Shown here in pieces: positions 34,867-45,038 of a stretch of DNA of 64,000 bases (position 1 is its first letter; each line of letters begins with the position of its first letter). The notes beneath the pieces were generated by a model that ran no database searches, was not told where the DNA came from, and saw nothing but the letters and a program-made list of their open reading frames with translations. The position numbers were made by a program, and so were the translations under genes. The stretch spans positions 1,178,001 to 1,242,000 of the forward strand of contig NJPS01000031.1 of the NCBI GenBank assembly GCA_002946415.1. Reading direction: 5' to 3'. The stretch is from Rutstroemia sp. NJR-2017a BVV2. Taxonomy: Eukaryota > Ascomycota > Leotiomycetes > Helotiales > Rutstroemiaceae.

Positions 34867-36285
34867 TCACTCAACCAGTATCCAAGTTTCTGTTTCTGAG
34901 AATGGTGAGAGGGGGAGTGGGGATTGTGGTTGTAGATGTGGTTGTGTTCGGTTATCAGAATGTGTGCCGGCTTCAGTGTGGTTGTTTATCTTTGCGTTGG
35001 TTGGGTGTTGTGTATGTGGATGGGTGTCGGTGTTGGTGTCGGTGTAGAGAAATGTCCATTCATCTGCGAATGATAAGGTTGATGATGGTGAATCCGTGGA
35101 AGTGGAAAGTGCATGCGAGTCCCGCGGTATATGATTAGATTTCACGGAAGGTGCGGGTGCGGATTCATCTGGTGAGGTGGGGATAGGTGAAGACAGCACG
35201 GTATCATCAGCTGGTTTCAAATCCGTGTCTGAAGGGATGATATCTGCATTAGTGTCGGTGTCCGTAGTTGAGAGATTTTGATGTTGAATCGTCTCTTCGC
35301 TTGTTGGTTCCATGGCAGTGGTAGTAGTAAGAGGAACAGTAGTAGATCTATCGTCCATAAACCTCGAGATCTCTTTATCATCCGTTAAGGAAGATAGCGA
35401 GAGGTAGAGCGAGAGCTGCAGCTCCATGTCCTGCCACGTTGATTCCTTGCGCGCGTTTTCGGTGCGCCGAAGTTTGGGGGGTTTGGTGGTGTACTCGGGT
35501 TTATTTGATGATGTGTGAGAGTCGAGAAGTGGTGTGGACTTGAGTTGGAGATTGACTGATGAGTCGAGGCAGGTTTCCTCATGGAGAATACTTATGCGAT
35601 GTGACGCCTGTGAGGTAGAGATGCGTAAGCTTCACCGTCGCTTTCCTCAAGCACACACATAACTCCGCCCATAAGCCCCACTCCCCAACAAGAACGAAAA
35701 ACCAACCAACCAAGAAGGAAAAACCACATATCAAAAAAAAGATTATCCCAATAAACCTAGCACCCAGCCCTAAGGATCCGCATAATCCACATCCCCCCAA
35801 AGCCTCAACACCACCTCCAACATCGCTGGACAAAGATCCATCTCCTCACCTACCCCATCGATATCCTCCCCGGAACCCGCATCTTCCTCCCCCCCAAACA
35901 TCCTCCTCTGCTCCCTCACCATCTCCGCAATCTTCTCCTCCATCTCCCTCGCCCTCCACCTCGCAGCACTCTGCTCCCAATTCTGCCTCAAGACTGGACT
36001 CGGCCGACTTCGGTTCATCAGCGCGATCTGCACACCTGGATGGTGGTGCTGATTATCAGACGGTAGACGCAAAGTGGCGTCGCGGGCTTCGAGGAGTCCT
36101 TCTGAGAGTTCGGATTGTAGAGATTCTTTGCGGGAGAGCGAGCGCCGGGCGCGAGAACCGGGGCGTTCTCTGCGGCGGTTTTTGCGGTGATGGGGGGCGG
36201 GGATGAGGGAGGAGAAGGGGAGGGCCGTTGTTGCTGTGGCCATTGTCGGAGTTGATGTAGTGGTGGTGGTAGGTTGTGCGTTCAT
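34867..36285 (-). CDS. Hypothetical low-complexity protein, probably two exons (about 390 aa)
   Basis: Exon 1 starts at 36285 (MNAQPTTTTTSTP) and carries a basic segment (HHRKNRRRERPGSRARRSLSRK) and a helix (QSAARWRAREMEEKIAEMVREQRRMF). A second open stretch, 35607-34867, has a good acceptor (TACCTCACAG) and stays open in the frame of HEETCLDSSVNLQLKSTPLL. It then passes into a Thr/Asp/Pro-rich tail ending in SETETWILVE. A phase-0 donor (GTAGGT) at 35853 joins both in frame, giving a 246-nt intron, which is long for this genome. Alternatively these are two genes: exon 1 alone reads through to a stop at 35770 with a protein-like end (MDLCPAMLEVVLRLWGDVDY). No family is recognised. The strand is fairly sure; the splice is not. 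Confidence 0.5.
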
Positions 36286-37932
36286 GGAACTCTCCACAAT
36301 TGATAAATGTGTATCCAAAAACCAAAGTTGGAGAGAGAGAGAGAGTATAGAAAAGGAAAAGTTAACCCAAAAGGATTAAAGAAACAAGAGACCAAAATAC
36401 AGACCACCCATCAACCTTCTCCTTATATAGATCAAATACAAACCCAAGCTTCCGGACAACATCCCCCCTGGAGTCATCCCATTTCCGGTCTCGCAATATG
36501 ACTCGAAAGACCGACTCCATAGTATCTTCAAGAAAAAAAGTAATCATGTGCTTATACACCCAAATCATCCAATCCCGACCCGACCACGCCGTGGTACGAC
36601 GAGGGGAGGAGGCCTATCCTGCCTGTCGGTAAAAATCCACATGGAGTGCAGTGACTCATTGACTGTGGCGATGCCTATGTCATGCCAATCGACAAGGATC
36701 AACCCTGAGAAGACTGCAGCCCAAATCACGACCAGTCAGTCGGTAAAATTGTTTATGCTCCGGTGCTATGCCACGGATGGGTGTCCGACGGAGAAGAGAT
36801 TTAGAATCAAGATTTCTAGTTGTGGTATGCAGAAAGGAGGAGATTGGCAGCCTCGGATTCGGATGTCGTACAGTTGTGGCTGATGCAGCTTGTGGTGGTG
36901 TGGCGAAGTCGGATTGGGTTCTAGTGTGACGCATAGAAGAAGTACCCGTCACCCGAACGAACGGGATAAACCACAGTGTCTCTTCAAGTTCCATACACTA
37001 AGTTAGTAAAATCATAGCCCGAAACTCCGCCTCATCACCAACACGCCGGATTCTTGACCCAGATCTCTAGTCTACCGTAGGCAGAAGCTAGACCTCGTAT
37101 TTCCCCAGATCCTCAATCGGAGAGAGCTACCCGAAGTAGAAGTTATATTCGAGAAGACTACACACGTGCTGTGCCGAAGAAGAGCTAGCCTGCACTATCC
37201 AGTACAGACAGAAACGGGCCGACGAGCTTGCACCTTTACCGAAGGCAGAAGATGGAGTCGTCAGTTCAGCGAGGTGTCAGAGAGCACGTAAGTATAGGTA
37301 CCTAGTGGGTGGAGATTGGGATGACTCTAGCATAGACGAGCACAGTAGATAGTATGACTTGGTTGGGAGTCGATGACTCTACCTATCGTGAAGGAATGAA
37401 TGACTATTAGAATGACAAATGAGCAAGCTGGCTCTGCCTAAAACACGATGTCTCTGATGATACTCATCGAAATTGCCATGGTATCTCGTGATTACTAGGT
37501 ATCTGACATCTGTATCTATCTATCTATCAATCTACAGCCGCCTATCCATTCATCCTCAGCGAAGGAGTGACACATCGTTGTATATCCAACATTAAACAAT
37601 CAAATCTAATAAACCAAACACTAGGTACTGGTACCCTCGATCATCATCTAATGACAAAAGTCGCCACAAAAATGGACTTACACCACACACTAACAACTTG
37701 ACAAAAGAAAGACAGGAAATCATCCATCTCAACGCCTATCATGATGAAGGTATTGTCCATTCGGAAGAAGAGGGAAGTACAAAAACTCCGTCGCTGATGC
37801 TGATGTCGGATGTAAATGCTAGACTTTAATGAAAAACCACAATCATAACTGGGGAAGAAAAAGACCTAACCACATTCCTTGTAACATTCCACATCCGCGT
37901 AGAATAGTCCCAACTCAAATACCTTGATATGA
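36286..37932. other. Intergenic, upstream of the hypothetical gene and 3' of the coiled-coil gene
   Basis: No supported gene is seen. A short TATC tandem repeat lies at about 37510-37528. Small open frames at 36548-36994 on both strands overlap one another and show no domain. Confidence 0.45.
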
Positions 37933-40821
37933 TTATCCCAACCATCCCAAATTATCCAACGTTGTTCTCGAATCAATTGCACTCATACCACTCACACCCA
38001 AAGATCTGACCTGCGTACCTCTTCTCAACCTCTGCAAACCCAATGCCACTTTCCAACTTTCCGATTCCGCAATGACGAAAACATACTTCCTCCCTTCCTG
38101 ATCCCTGATACTTGCTCTCAGAAGATGCAAGCCAGCATTTTTAGATTCGCCCGTCTGTGCATTTTTGTTAGTTCTTCCCTTACTGCCACGATCCTGCGTT
38201 TCAGAAGGCGAATGAGACGAGCCAACAGAAGAAGCGTAATCAGAAGAGACGGAAGACCGCGCATCCGATGAAGCATAGGAACTGGCAGAATACACAGACG
38301 ACGTAGCAGAGGTAGTAGAAGTAGAACGTGTGCGGCAGTTCTCTCGACAAAGTTGGAGCATGCTAACTAGAAGAGCATCTTTCTCTTCCTCTGATGCAGC
38401 CAATTCTTTGTCAAGGCCCCAAAGTCGTCGGACAGGATTCTTATGAGCAGCAGACGAATTCGGGGTAGCACGCGCAGCTTGGCGAAAGTTAGGACACCAT
38501 ACCTCTACAAGTTTCATTGTCCATGCCTTGACGTCCCACTCACGTTGGGGGACGCCTCGCACATCATCATCTATGAAGAGACCTTCTGTCGTGATTCTTA
38601 GGATCAATCCATCTGTAACCGAACCGGTACCAGAAATCAGTTGAGAAGTGGGCGTTTTGTGAAATGCATTGTTAAAAGCATAGACAGCTTTGATAACGAT
38701 CTTATCGGGATCCTTGGTGCTATAGGCACTTCGTGTCGATGGTGGAGGCGTAGTTTTGCTTGTTGATTGCGATGCGGCGTAAGATGAGTCGGAATACATC
38801 GAGCCAACCGACTTTTTCCGTGCTGGTCTTGGTATCTTGTCGGTGGGCGACTTGGGATCGTTCTCGGTAACCCCATAAGTTCTTGTTGTCGGAGTAGGAG
38901 CTTTCTTGGTTGGCGAGGGTGGCTGTGGTGGTGGGGATTTGGCTTGGGTTGTTGGTGAGGGCTTTGTCTGGCTTGTTGTTGAGCCAGCGCTCGATCGTGG
39001 TGTCGCGGACGGTGGCTTTCCATTTGGCCATATACTTGTTTTTTCTCCAACGGCAGAAAAGGCATAAGTACCTCCCCTCTTTTGTTCTGCCGCAGCCTTT
39101 TCGAGTTCTGCCTTTTCTCGTGCCGCCTTCTCCCGTGCTGCCCTCTCCGCTGCCACCTTTGCCTTCGCTGCAGCTTTAGCCTCCTCCCAGGCTTTGGACC
39201 TTTCCGCCTTTGCTTTAGCCTCTGCTTCCGCTTTCACTTTGGCGGCCATGGCTTCCGCTTCAGCCTTTTCTCTTGCAGCTTTTGCTTCGGATTCCGCTTT
39301 CTCTCTTGCCGCTTTTGCTCTTGCTTCCGCTTCTACTTTGGCTTGGGCTTCTCGTCCCTGTCTTTCTTCTTCCAACCTGGCTGCTTCCAACCTTGCTGCT
39401 CCTAACCTCGCTTCTTCTAGTTTCGCTTTGACGGCCCGTCTTCGCTCTTCTTCTTCCAACCTTGCTGCTTCCAATCTCGCAGCCTCCAACCTTGCTGCTT
39501 CTAACCTTGCTGCTTCTAGTTTACCTTGGATTTCCTGTCGTCGCCTGTCTTCTTCCAATCTCGCAGCTTCCCTTCTGGCTTCCTCCTCTTTCTCCCTCCG
39601 TTCTTGCTCTGCTTTCCGCTTAGCTTCCTCCAGGATCTGCCTAGATTCCTCCTCTCGCCGCGCTTGTTCCCTAGCTTCTCGTATTCGTGCGTCTGCCGCT
39701 CTCTGCCGAACTTCCTCCTCTCGTCGAGCCTGTTCCCGAGCTTCTCTTATTCGTGCTTCCGTCGCTTTCTGCCGAACTTCTTCCTCTCGTCGAGCCTGTT
39801 CCCGAGCCTCTCTTATTCTTGCTTCCTCTGCTTTCTGTCTGGCTTCCTCTTCCCTTCGTGCTTGTTCCCGAGCTTCTCGTATTCGTGCTTCCTCCTCTCG
39901 CTGCCGCTTCTCTCGAGCTTCCCGTTCCCGCGCTTCTTTTTCACGTAACTCCCTGAGCCTTCTCTCCAAATCTTCTTTTCGCTTTTTGTCGGCTTCCTGC
40001 TTTTTCTTCTCTTCTTCTTTTCTCCTTATGTCTTCCCTAGCCTTCTCCCAAGCAGTCTTAGCAGCATTCGCGTCCGTGTTGGCGTTTGAGTTGGTGTTTG
40101 AGTTGGTGTTGGAGTGGGCGTTGGAGTCGGTGTTGGAGTCGGTGTTTGCGTTGGCGTTTGTGTTGGCATTTGCGTTGGCGTGCGATTGATTATTCGTATT
40201 GGGGTTTGGACCTGCTGAACTTGGACCTGTACCAGGAGAAGGAGGATCTTCTTGTTCCCAAGTCGACCCAGCCCTTTGTCTTGTACCTGCTCCGTGTTGT
40301 GGTCGGGGAGGTGGGCCTCCAGCGCCAGGTGTAGGCCCTGACCCTGTTCCGAAACCAGATGTTCGCTGGCCATCACCACCTGGTGTAGATCCACCGGAAT
40401 ACGCATTGTGCGCCCCAGAATTGGCTCCACTATTGGGAGGCACACCGCCTCCCCCGCCACTCGGTCCAAATCCGGGTCCGAATCCAGACCTAAATCCAAA
40501 TCCATTCGTTTGCATCCTGCCGAGTGCCCACGCACCCAACCCAATCGCAATCATCAATATCACTGTAGTCGGTCCACCGCCTCTGATGCTCCCCATAAGC
40601 GGCTTCAGCATAGTCCCAACTGCGACGAGCAAAAGCGCCGAGGCAAATCCCGCTACGAAACTGTTGACGTTGGGCTGTAGTGAAGGTAGGTACAGAAACC
40701 CTGCTCCCGACGCATGCGGTGGTATGATGAATATGTCGTACTTTCCAGGCGGCAGACCCGAAGATTTTGGTGGAGTGCCATGAGGCGGCGGCGGTGGAGG
40801 TGGTCCATCGTCATCATCCAT
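37933..40821 (-). CDS. Membrane-anchored coiled-coil protein with internal repeats, unknown function (962 aa)
   Basis: This is one uninterrupted frame. After a poly-Pro start (MDDDDGPPPPPPPHGTPP) comes a conserved-looking stretch (PGKYDIFIIPPHASGAGFLYLPSL) and two hydrophobic segments, about residues 51-71 and 83-102. A Gly/Pro-rich and then an Asn/Ala/Thr-rich linker follows. Residues about 258-590 form a long charged coiled coil of near-perfect repeats: first units of about 23 residues (REAREQARREEEARQKAEEARI), then RLEAA repeated, then KAEAEAKA repeats. The C-terminal region is Ser-rich, then folded-looking (DPDKIVIKAVYAFNNAFHKT; EGLFIDDDVRGVPQREWDVKAWTMKLVEVWCPNF; YVFVIAESESWKVALGLQRLRRG), with spaced Trp residues, and might be a PH-like domain. 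I do not know the family name. The antisense strand is open over the repeats only because of codon structure. Confidence 0.85.
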   Translation of the reverse strand: MDDDDGPPPPPPPHGTPPKSSGLPPGKYDIFIIPPHASGAGFLYLPSLQPNVNSFVAGFASALLLVAVGTMLKPLMGSIRGGGPTTVILMIAIGLGAWALGRMQTNGFGFRSGFGPGFGPSGGGGGVPPNSGANSGAHNAYSGGSTPGGDGQRTSGFGTGSGPTPGAGGPPPRPQHGAGTRQRAGSTWEQEDPPSPGTGPSSAGPNPNTNNQSHANANANTNANANTDSNTDSNAHSNTNSNTNSNANTDANAAKTAWEKAREDIRRKEEEKKKQEADKKRKEDLERRLRELREKEAREREAREKRQREEEARIREAREQARREEEARQKAEEARIREAREQARREEEVRQKATEARIREAREQARREEEVRQRAADARIREAREQARREEESRQILEEAKRKAEQERREKEEEARREAARLEEDRRRQEIQGKLEAARLEAARLEAARLEAARLEEEERRRAVKAKLEEARLGAARLEAARLEEERQGREAQAKVEAEARAKAAREKAESEAKAAREKAEAEAMAAKVKAEAEAKAKAERSKAWEEAKAAAKAKVAAERAAREKAAREKAELEKAAAEQKRGGTYAFSAVGEKTSIWPNGKPPSATPRSSAGSTTSQTKPSPTTQAKSPPPQPPSPTKKAPTPTTRTYGVTENDPKSPTDKIPRPARKKSVGSMYSDSSYAASQSTSKTTPPPSTRSAYSTKDPDKIVIKAVYAFNNAFHKTPTSQLISGTGSVTDGLILRITTEGLFIDDDVRGVPQREWDVKAWTMKLVEVWCPNFRQAARATPNSSAAHKNPVRRLWGLDKELAASEEEKDALLVSMLQLCRENCRTRSTSTTSATSSVYSASSYASSDARSSVSSDYASSVGSSHSPSETQDRGSKGRTNKNAQTGESKNAGLHLLRASIRDQEGRKYVFVIAESESWKVALGLQRLRRGTQVRSLGVSGMSAIDSRTTLDNLGWLG

Positions 40822-43127
40822 TGTGGTTCTATGTGCAGAAGATTATAGCAAACTCAATATGTACTCATAAGGCAGCCGCTGCTACCTGATTTCTCGAAGG
40901 TCGATTTCGCAAATGGGGGGTATCTCGAACAGGAACGAAAAGATTGGGAATTTCTCATTAAGCCATGAACGAACTGGATAAGCCAATAAAAGTCAGCCTG
41001 GGAGTTTCTTCTGTCGCAGACAAGACCTGGAGAAGGAAGATTCGAAAATACCTCCAGAAAGAAGACGTCGCCGAACGCTTTGAAATTTTTGTTGACAAAT
41101 GGCAGAACTTCGCTAGCAGCAACTCCACGATTTCCTTCTAGGATACATTCAATCAAATTCACACAAATAAAAGTCGGAAGCTGAGTCTGCGTGTATTTCG
41201 ATTCTGTCTCTTCGGTTCGTGGTTTCTTTCTTTCCTTCTCCTCCAGAAGCAGGCCAATCCGCAAGGGTAGGTAGATACAAGAAGAAAAAAGAGGTTAGGT
41301 GGTAAATTCTGCTTGGTCACGGCTGTGTTTACTTTCCAAGGTACGAGCCAGAAAAGCGAGCCAAAAAAATAAAAGTGCGTAAGGTTGTTGTAGCCGAGCT
41401 GCAGGGCGATAAGTGGTCGAGTCCTTGGAGATAAATGTGAGTGTGTAAGGTTACGGAGTAACTGCCGAAGGATTGATAACGGTCAATTGACCGACGATCA
41501 ATCAATTGATGTTTTATCAATGAAGTAATGCAGCAACGACGCGATTGAGTGAATATCGTTTAGAGTTTTACTTTCGACTGTTAAGTACGGAGGATGGCAG
41601 ATGAGATGAAGCTGTCAAAGTCTTGGTTATTGTCTGTTCGCTGTTCGCTGTTCGCCTATCCTGCTCTTTCTGCCCCTTCATCGGCAAAGAAATACAAAAG
41701 CTAGATGCTTGCTAGTCTTGAAGCTTCCCTCTTGACCCTTTTGACCCTCCTCTTGGAACTTAGAAGTCCACATATCATCATCCCATCTTTCCGCAGGGTC
41801 TCAGCTATTTCATCGGAAAAGACGCTCATGAAAGAGGATAAACCCTGCCGACGGCCAATAATCGCGTGGACTTATCTCGAAGTATTTCATCACGAGTTCA
41901 ACAACGCTCTCGCGTTAGCTAGCTGTCCAGGTGGCTATCCAAACAATTCTCCTATTCGTCCTAAGACTTCTTCAGCGGAATCAAATCGAGAGTAGCGCTG
42001 TGGAACTTTTGGTTCAAAACATTGCCTGTTGCATCAAAACCATCCAATCTTTTCGGAGCAACCACGCAAACATATCTCCTTCCTGTTGCCCCGCAAGATG
42101 AGGGACACGAAGTTAAGACGAACTGAACATTCATTGATTAAACTCGCGCGTACCCACTCCACTCCCAATTTCGCCCAGCTCATCCCATCCAATCCCCTCC
42201 TGCAACACTCATCCCTCGAATAACTGCCCACCCACGGTCACCACATAACATGATACAGTAACTTACATGACAGAGGAACGGTCCGCCCGCTAGGACTGTC
42301 AGGATCTCCCTTCCAGTCAATTTTACTTTTTCTTCCTGCAGCTGTAACTATTGAGGTTCATGCCGGTTCCCCTAAACATCCGCCCATTGGATGAACATGG
42401 TCAGAAATAGTCCTTACTCACGCAGCGCATAAACAATATTATTGATACGGAAGGAAGCGGGAATAGCCCAAAACACGTTCCTGAAGCCTATCGTTACACC
42501 ACAACTGCCAAAATAATCAATCTATTTAAGTTTTCTTTTTGCCCATCTCTCTCCTCTCATTTGATCGAAGTGTCCGCCCGGAAATGCGCCCGGCGGGCCA
42601 GCTTACATTAACACGAGCGACGAGATGAGAAAAACAGAAAATGTTTTGCTACGCGTAAATTAGGTGTGTTGTGGCTTGAGATTGGCGTTGCTGAGCAACC
42701 GAGAATATGACGTATTATTTTGGTCAAGTTACACGAATGTTTAGGGAAGTTTGATGTCATGGGACGAGCCGATAGTTGGAGCTGTTAGAACGCTTCCCTT
42801 GGGTCGACTTGGCGAGATGATATCGACTCAGAGGATTGTGCTACCGAAGTCATCGTTCGTCACGAGAAGTGAGCATCCATTGCGAGAAAATGTGGGGGTT
42901 TTACCAAGTGAATACAACCCATACTGGACGCTGTCCAAGCACTGTCAACCTGCAGAACAGGCTGTCTGGAGTCATCTCCAAACTTTGAGTGGAGAAATCA
43001 ATCACCAAGCGATGAGTTCACAAACTTGATCTTATACGGTCCGGTCAATTCATGTTTCAGAGGTAGAGAACTGCGGAAGCAAGCCACGAGAGTGTTTGAA
43101 ACGCAACCTACCTGCTTGTCATATACC
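40822..43127. other. Intergenic: coiled-coil gene promoter to 5S gene
   Basis: No supported protein gene is seen. The 5' leader of the coiled-coil gene probably lies in 40822-41300. The short frame at 41705-41995 begins with a Leu-rich stretch but has no cleavage-site logic or domain, and 42751-43029 is likewise unremarkable. Confidence 0.4.
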
Positions 43128-43141
43128 AAAAAAAGAAAAAA
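43128..43141 (-). terminator. RNA polymerase III terminator of the 5S gene
   Basis: Read on the minus strand, six T, one C and seven T begin two bases after the 5S 3' end. This is a standard oligo-T stop for RNA polymerase III. Confidence 0.85.
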
Positions 43142-43142
43142 T

Positions 43143-43261
43143 ACATACAACAGTGGGGATTCGCTGGTGGTCACCCACCCAACTACTAATCCACCGATTC
43201 AAGGCTTGTGTATGGCAGAGCGGACGGGATGCCCAAATCTCCTTGATCTATGGTCGTATGT
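43143..43261 (-). rRNA. 5S ribosomal RNA (119 nt), full length
   Basis: On the minus strand the sequence opens with ACATACGACCATAG and closes with CTGTTGTATGT, which pair as a nine-base helix I (one G-U pair). Between them are the highly conserved fungal 5S blocks CATCCCGTCCGCTC (nt 31-44) and TTAGTAGTTGGGTGGGTGACC (nt 73-92), which contains the box C region of the internal promoter bound by TFIIIA. Helix II also pairs: nt 14-21 (GATCAAGG) with nt 58-66 (CCTTGAATC), leaving one bulged A. The helix II bases differ from the GTGTGG/CCACAC form I remember as common in ascomycetes, but pairing is kept, so this looks like a functional minor 5S type and not a decayed copy. It is a single dispersed copy, as usual in filamentous ascomycetes. 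A TATA box lies upstream and an oligo-T stop downstream. Confidence 0.95.
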
Positions 43262-43284
43262 GTCAGGACTTTGCTGATTTGCGA

Positions 43285-43292
43285 TTATATAA
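43285..43292 (-). promoter_or_regulatory. TATA box of the 5S rRNA gene, at the transposon junction
   Basis: TATATAAT on the minus strand (43291-43284) covers about positions -23 to -30 of the 5S gene. External TATA boxes near -29 are known to be needed for 5S transcription in filamentous fungi such as Neurospora. The first TA of the box is also the target duplication of the adjacent Tc1 element, so insertion left the box intact while replacing everything upstream. Confidence 0.75.
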
Positions 43293-43320
43293 GAGCTCAG
43301 GCCACATCTCGTCGCACCCC
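43292..43320 (+). repeat. Left terminal inverted repeat of the Tc1 element
   Basis: 29 bases, identical to the reverse complement of 44588-44616. Confidence 0.95.
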
Positions 43321-43400
43321 CCTCATTTTTCACCCATTTACTTCAATATTAAATTAAAAATAAACAACATAATATTTTTGCTTGAAATTGAAGGATATTA

Positions 43401-44498
43401 TTAGTGTATAGTAGCTCTTCCTTTAACCTTAATTACATCTTCTAATTTACATGTTAGCCTTTCGATCTCTGGGTGAAAAGTCTTCGGATCCATCTCATCC
43501 CACAACCTCTGAATCTCTCGCTTTAGCTCTTCAAGGGAAGTAGGTACAAATGGCAGCTGATTAATCCTATGTTTCATCCAGCGCCAGACCTTCTCAATTG
43601 GGTTCAAATCAGGGGAGCATGGTGGCCAGTTAAGAGTCCTAATACCCTGCTCAAACCGGGCCACCCGAGCATACCCACTATGCACTTTCGACCTATCCTC
43701 CATGAAGATATACTCAGTCCCAACCTTTTTAAATAGTGGGAATATAACCGGCTCAAGCACTTGTTCCTTATATGCTGTTGAATCAATACCCCGGCAACCA
43801 GGTCTTTTTTCAAGGAAGACTAGAGGTGATTTATAGTTCCAACCGATCATACCCCAAATCATAACTGATACCCTCCCTGAGCGGTACACCGATTGAACAC
43901 AGTTTAAACACCGCTTTTCATCAGGCCGGCGAGTCACCCAGATCCTTCCTCTTTTGCCCGTCTCAAAGGAAGCTTCATCCGACCAGTAAACCTTCCGCCA
44001 ATCACCCCCTTCTGGCTGAGAGGCAGCATAATCACTTGTACCCCACCACCGGTGTAGTCTTGCAAACTGTAGCCGCTTCTTTGCTTGAATCCTATTGATA
44101 AAGGGTCTAGGACAAGCTATACACCGGCGGTATCCAAGTTTGCGAAGCTCCCGACGGATTGTACGAACAGATGCTTTAACCCCTAGCACTGCTTTCACCT
44201 GTGTATAAGTCATCTTACGCCTATGCCAACTTCTTGAGATTTCCCTGATAACTCTGCGAACTTCCTTTGCCGACATCATCGCCGGAACCCCTCCTACACC
44301 TTTCCTATTCCTTCTTTCTCGTTGGGAGCGACATATGCTTCTAGCACTAGATCGTGGTACCCCTAATTCGGCCTCGATCTGATTCCAGGATTTCCCATCT
44401 GCCCGGGCTTGAAGCACTCTCGAACGCTTCGGGCTTGACCATTGCTCATTAGATTTATGCACATGATTTGGCGACCCAGGGCGAGGATCTATTGTCAT
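43401..44498 (-). CDS. Tc1-like transposase, DDE superfamily (365 aa)
   Basis: The frame is uninterrupted and lies wholly inside the terminal repeats. Two helix-turn-helix regions bind the element ends: about residues 22-55 (KSWNQIEAELGVPRSSARSI) and about 75-125 (MTYTQVKAVLGVKASVRTIRRELRKLGY). The catalytic domain has D174 in VYWSDEASFE, D268 in FMEDRSKVHSG and E302 in CSPDLNPIEKVW, all three metal ligands present. By my count 33 residues separate D268 and E302, one fewer than the textbook DD34E Tc1 spacing. The EDRSKVH block matches what I recall of a fungal branch of the family. The enzyme cuts the element out and inserts it at TA. All key residues are intact, so it could be active. Confidence 0.95.
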   Translation of the reverse strand: MTIDPRPGSPNHVHKSNEQWSSPKRSRVLQARADGKSWNQIEAELGVPRSSARSICRSQRERRNRKGVGGVPAMMSAKEVRRVIREISRSWHRRKMTYTQVKAVLGVKASVRTIRRELRKLGYRRCIACPRPFINRIQAKKRLQFARLHRWWGTSDYAASQPEGGDWRKVYWSDEASFETGKRGRIWVTRRPDEKRCLNCVQSVYRSGRVSVMIWGMIGWNYKSPLVFLEKRPGCRGIDSTAYKEQVLEPVIFPLFKKVGTEYIFMEDRSKVHSGYARVARFEQGIRTLNWPPCSPDLNPIEKVWRWMKHRINQLPFVPTSLEELKREIQRLWDEMDPKTFHPEIERLTCKLEDVIKVKGRATIH

Positions 44499-44587
44499 TT
44501 TTAAGGATAAATATTATAAGTTGATTTAATTCTAAAATTTTGAAGTTCTAGTATGGGAATTAAAATGGGTGACCGCATCTCGCTTAA

Positions 44588-44616
44588 GGGGTGCGACGAG
44601 ATGTGGCCTGAGCTCT
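44588..44616 (-). repeat. Right terminal inverted repeat of the Tc1 element
   Basis: Perfect 29-base inverted copy of 43292-43320. Confidence 0.95.
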
Positions 44617-44618
44617 TA

Positions 44619-45038
44619 CTATTAATTGTTCTGTATGGAGGTTAGGACTCTTCTAAAATCAGCGGCACTGTCTCGACACAGAGCATCCCCTCATCACAGA
44701 TCATCGTTCCGACACAGAGCACCATTTCATCAGAGATCGAATATACCACTTCAACAGTATTCTCCACCAGAACAGCTATAGTCACCGCCTGCCCTGAAAG
44801 CATCAGTAACTGTCCAGCTCGATCCCACAAGCTCTACACTACGTTCTTGGTGCTTTTAGTCTAAGGTTTTCTGTGGAGATGGATTATCGAGTCAACTCTT
44901 GTGATTGGGAAAGATTGTGAGATAGATGACGATTTGATTGAAAACCCAAACAGCTAAAGAAGGTAGGAAAGAGCTTTAAATGGAGCTCCTTTAATTCTGA
45001 GTAGTAATACGTGAGCGACCAATTTCGTACCCTTACAT
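44619..45038. other. Intergenic between the Tc1 element and the FAD oxidase
   Basis: This is the former upstream flank of the 5S gene. It contains an imperfect direct repeat of about 30 bp (CGACACAGAGCA at 44674 and 44709). No gene is supported. Confidence 0.4.

Larger units (their letters stand above)
43292..44616 (-). mobile_element. Complete Tc1/mariner DNA transposon (1325 bp) with TA target duplication
   Basis: Two perfect 29-bp inverted terminal repeats begin AGAGCTCAGGCCACATCTCG and end in GCACCCC at 43320 and 44588. The element is flanked by TA at 43290-43291 and TA at 44617-44618, the target-site duplication produced by this superfamily. One intact transposase gene fills the inside. 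No base differs between the two terminal repeats and the reading frame is unbroken, which suggests recent insertion. Repeat-induced point mutation has not visibly damaged it. Confidence 0.96.

Noticed and set aside
39194..40189. 331-codon plus-strand frame rich in Ala and Ser
   Set aside because: It is antisense to the coiled-coil repeats and open only because the repeated Glu/Arg/Ala codons avoid stops on the other strand.
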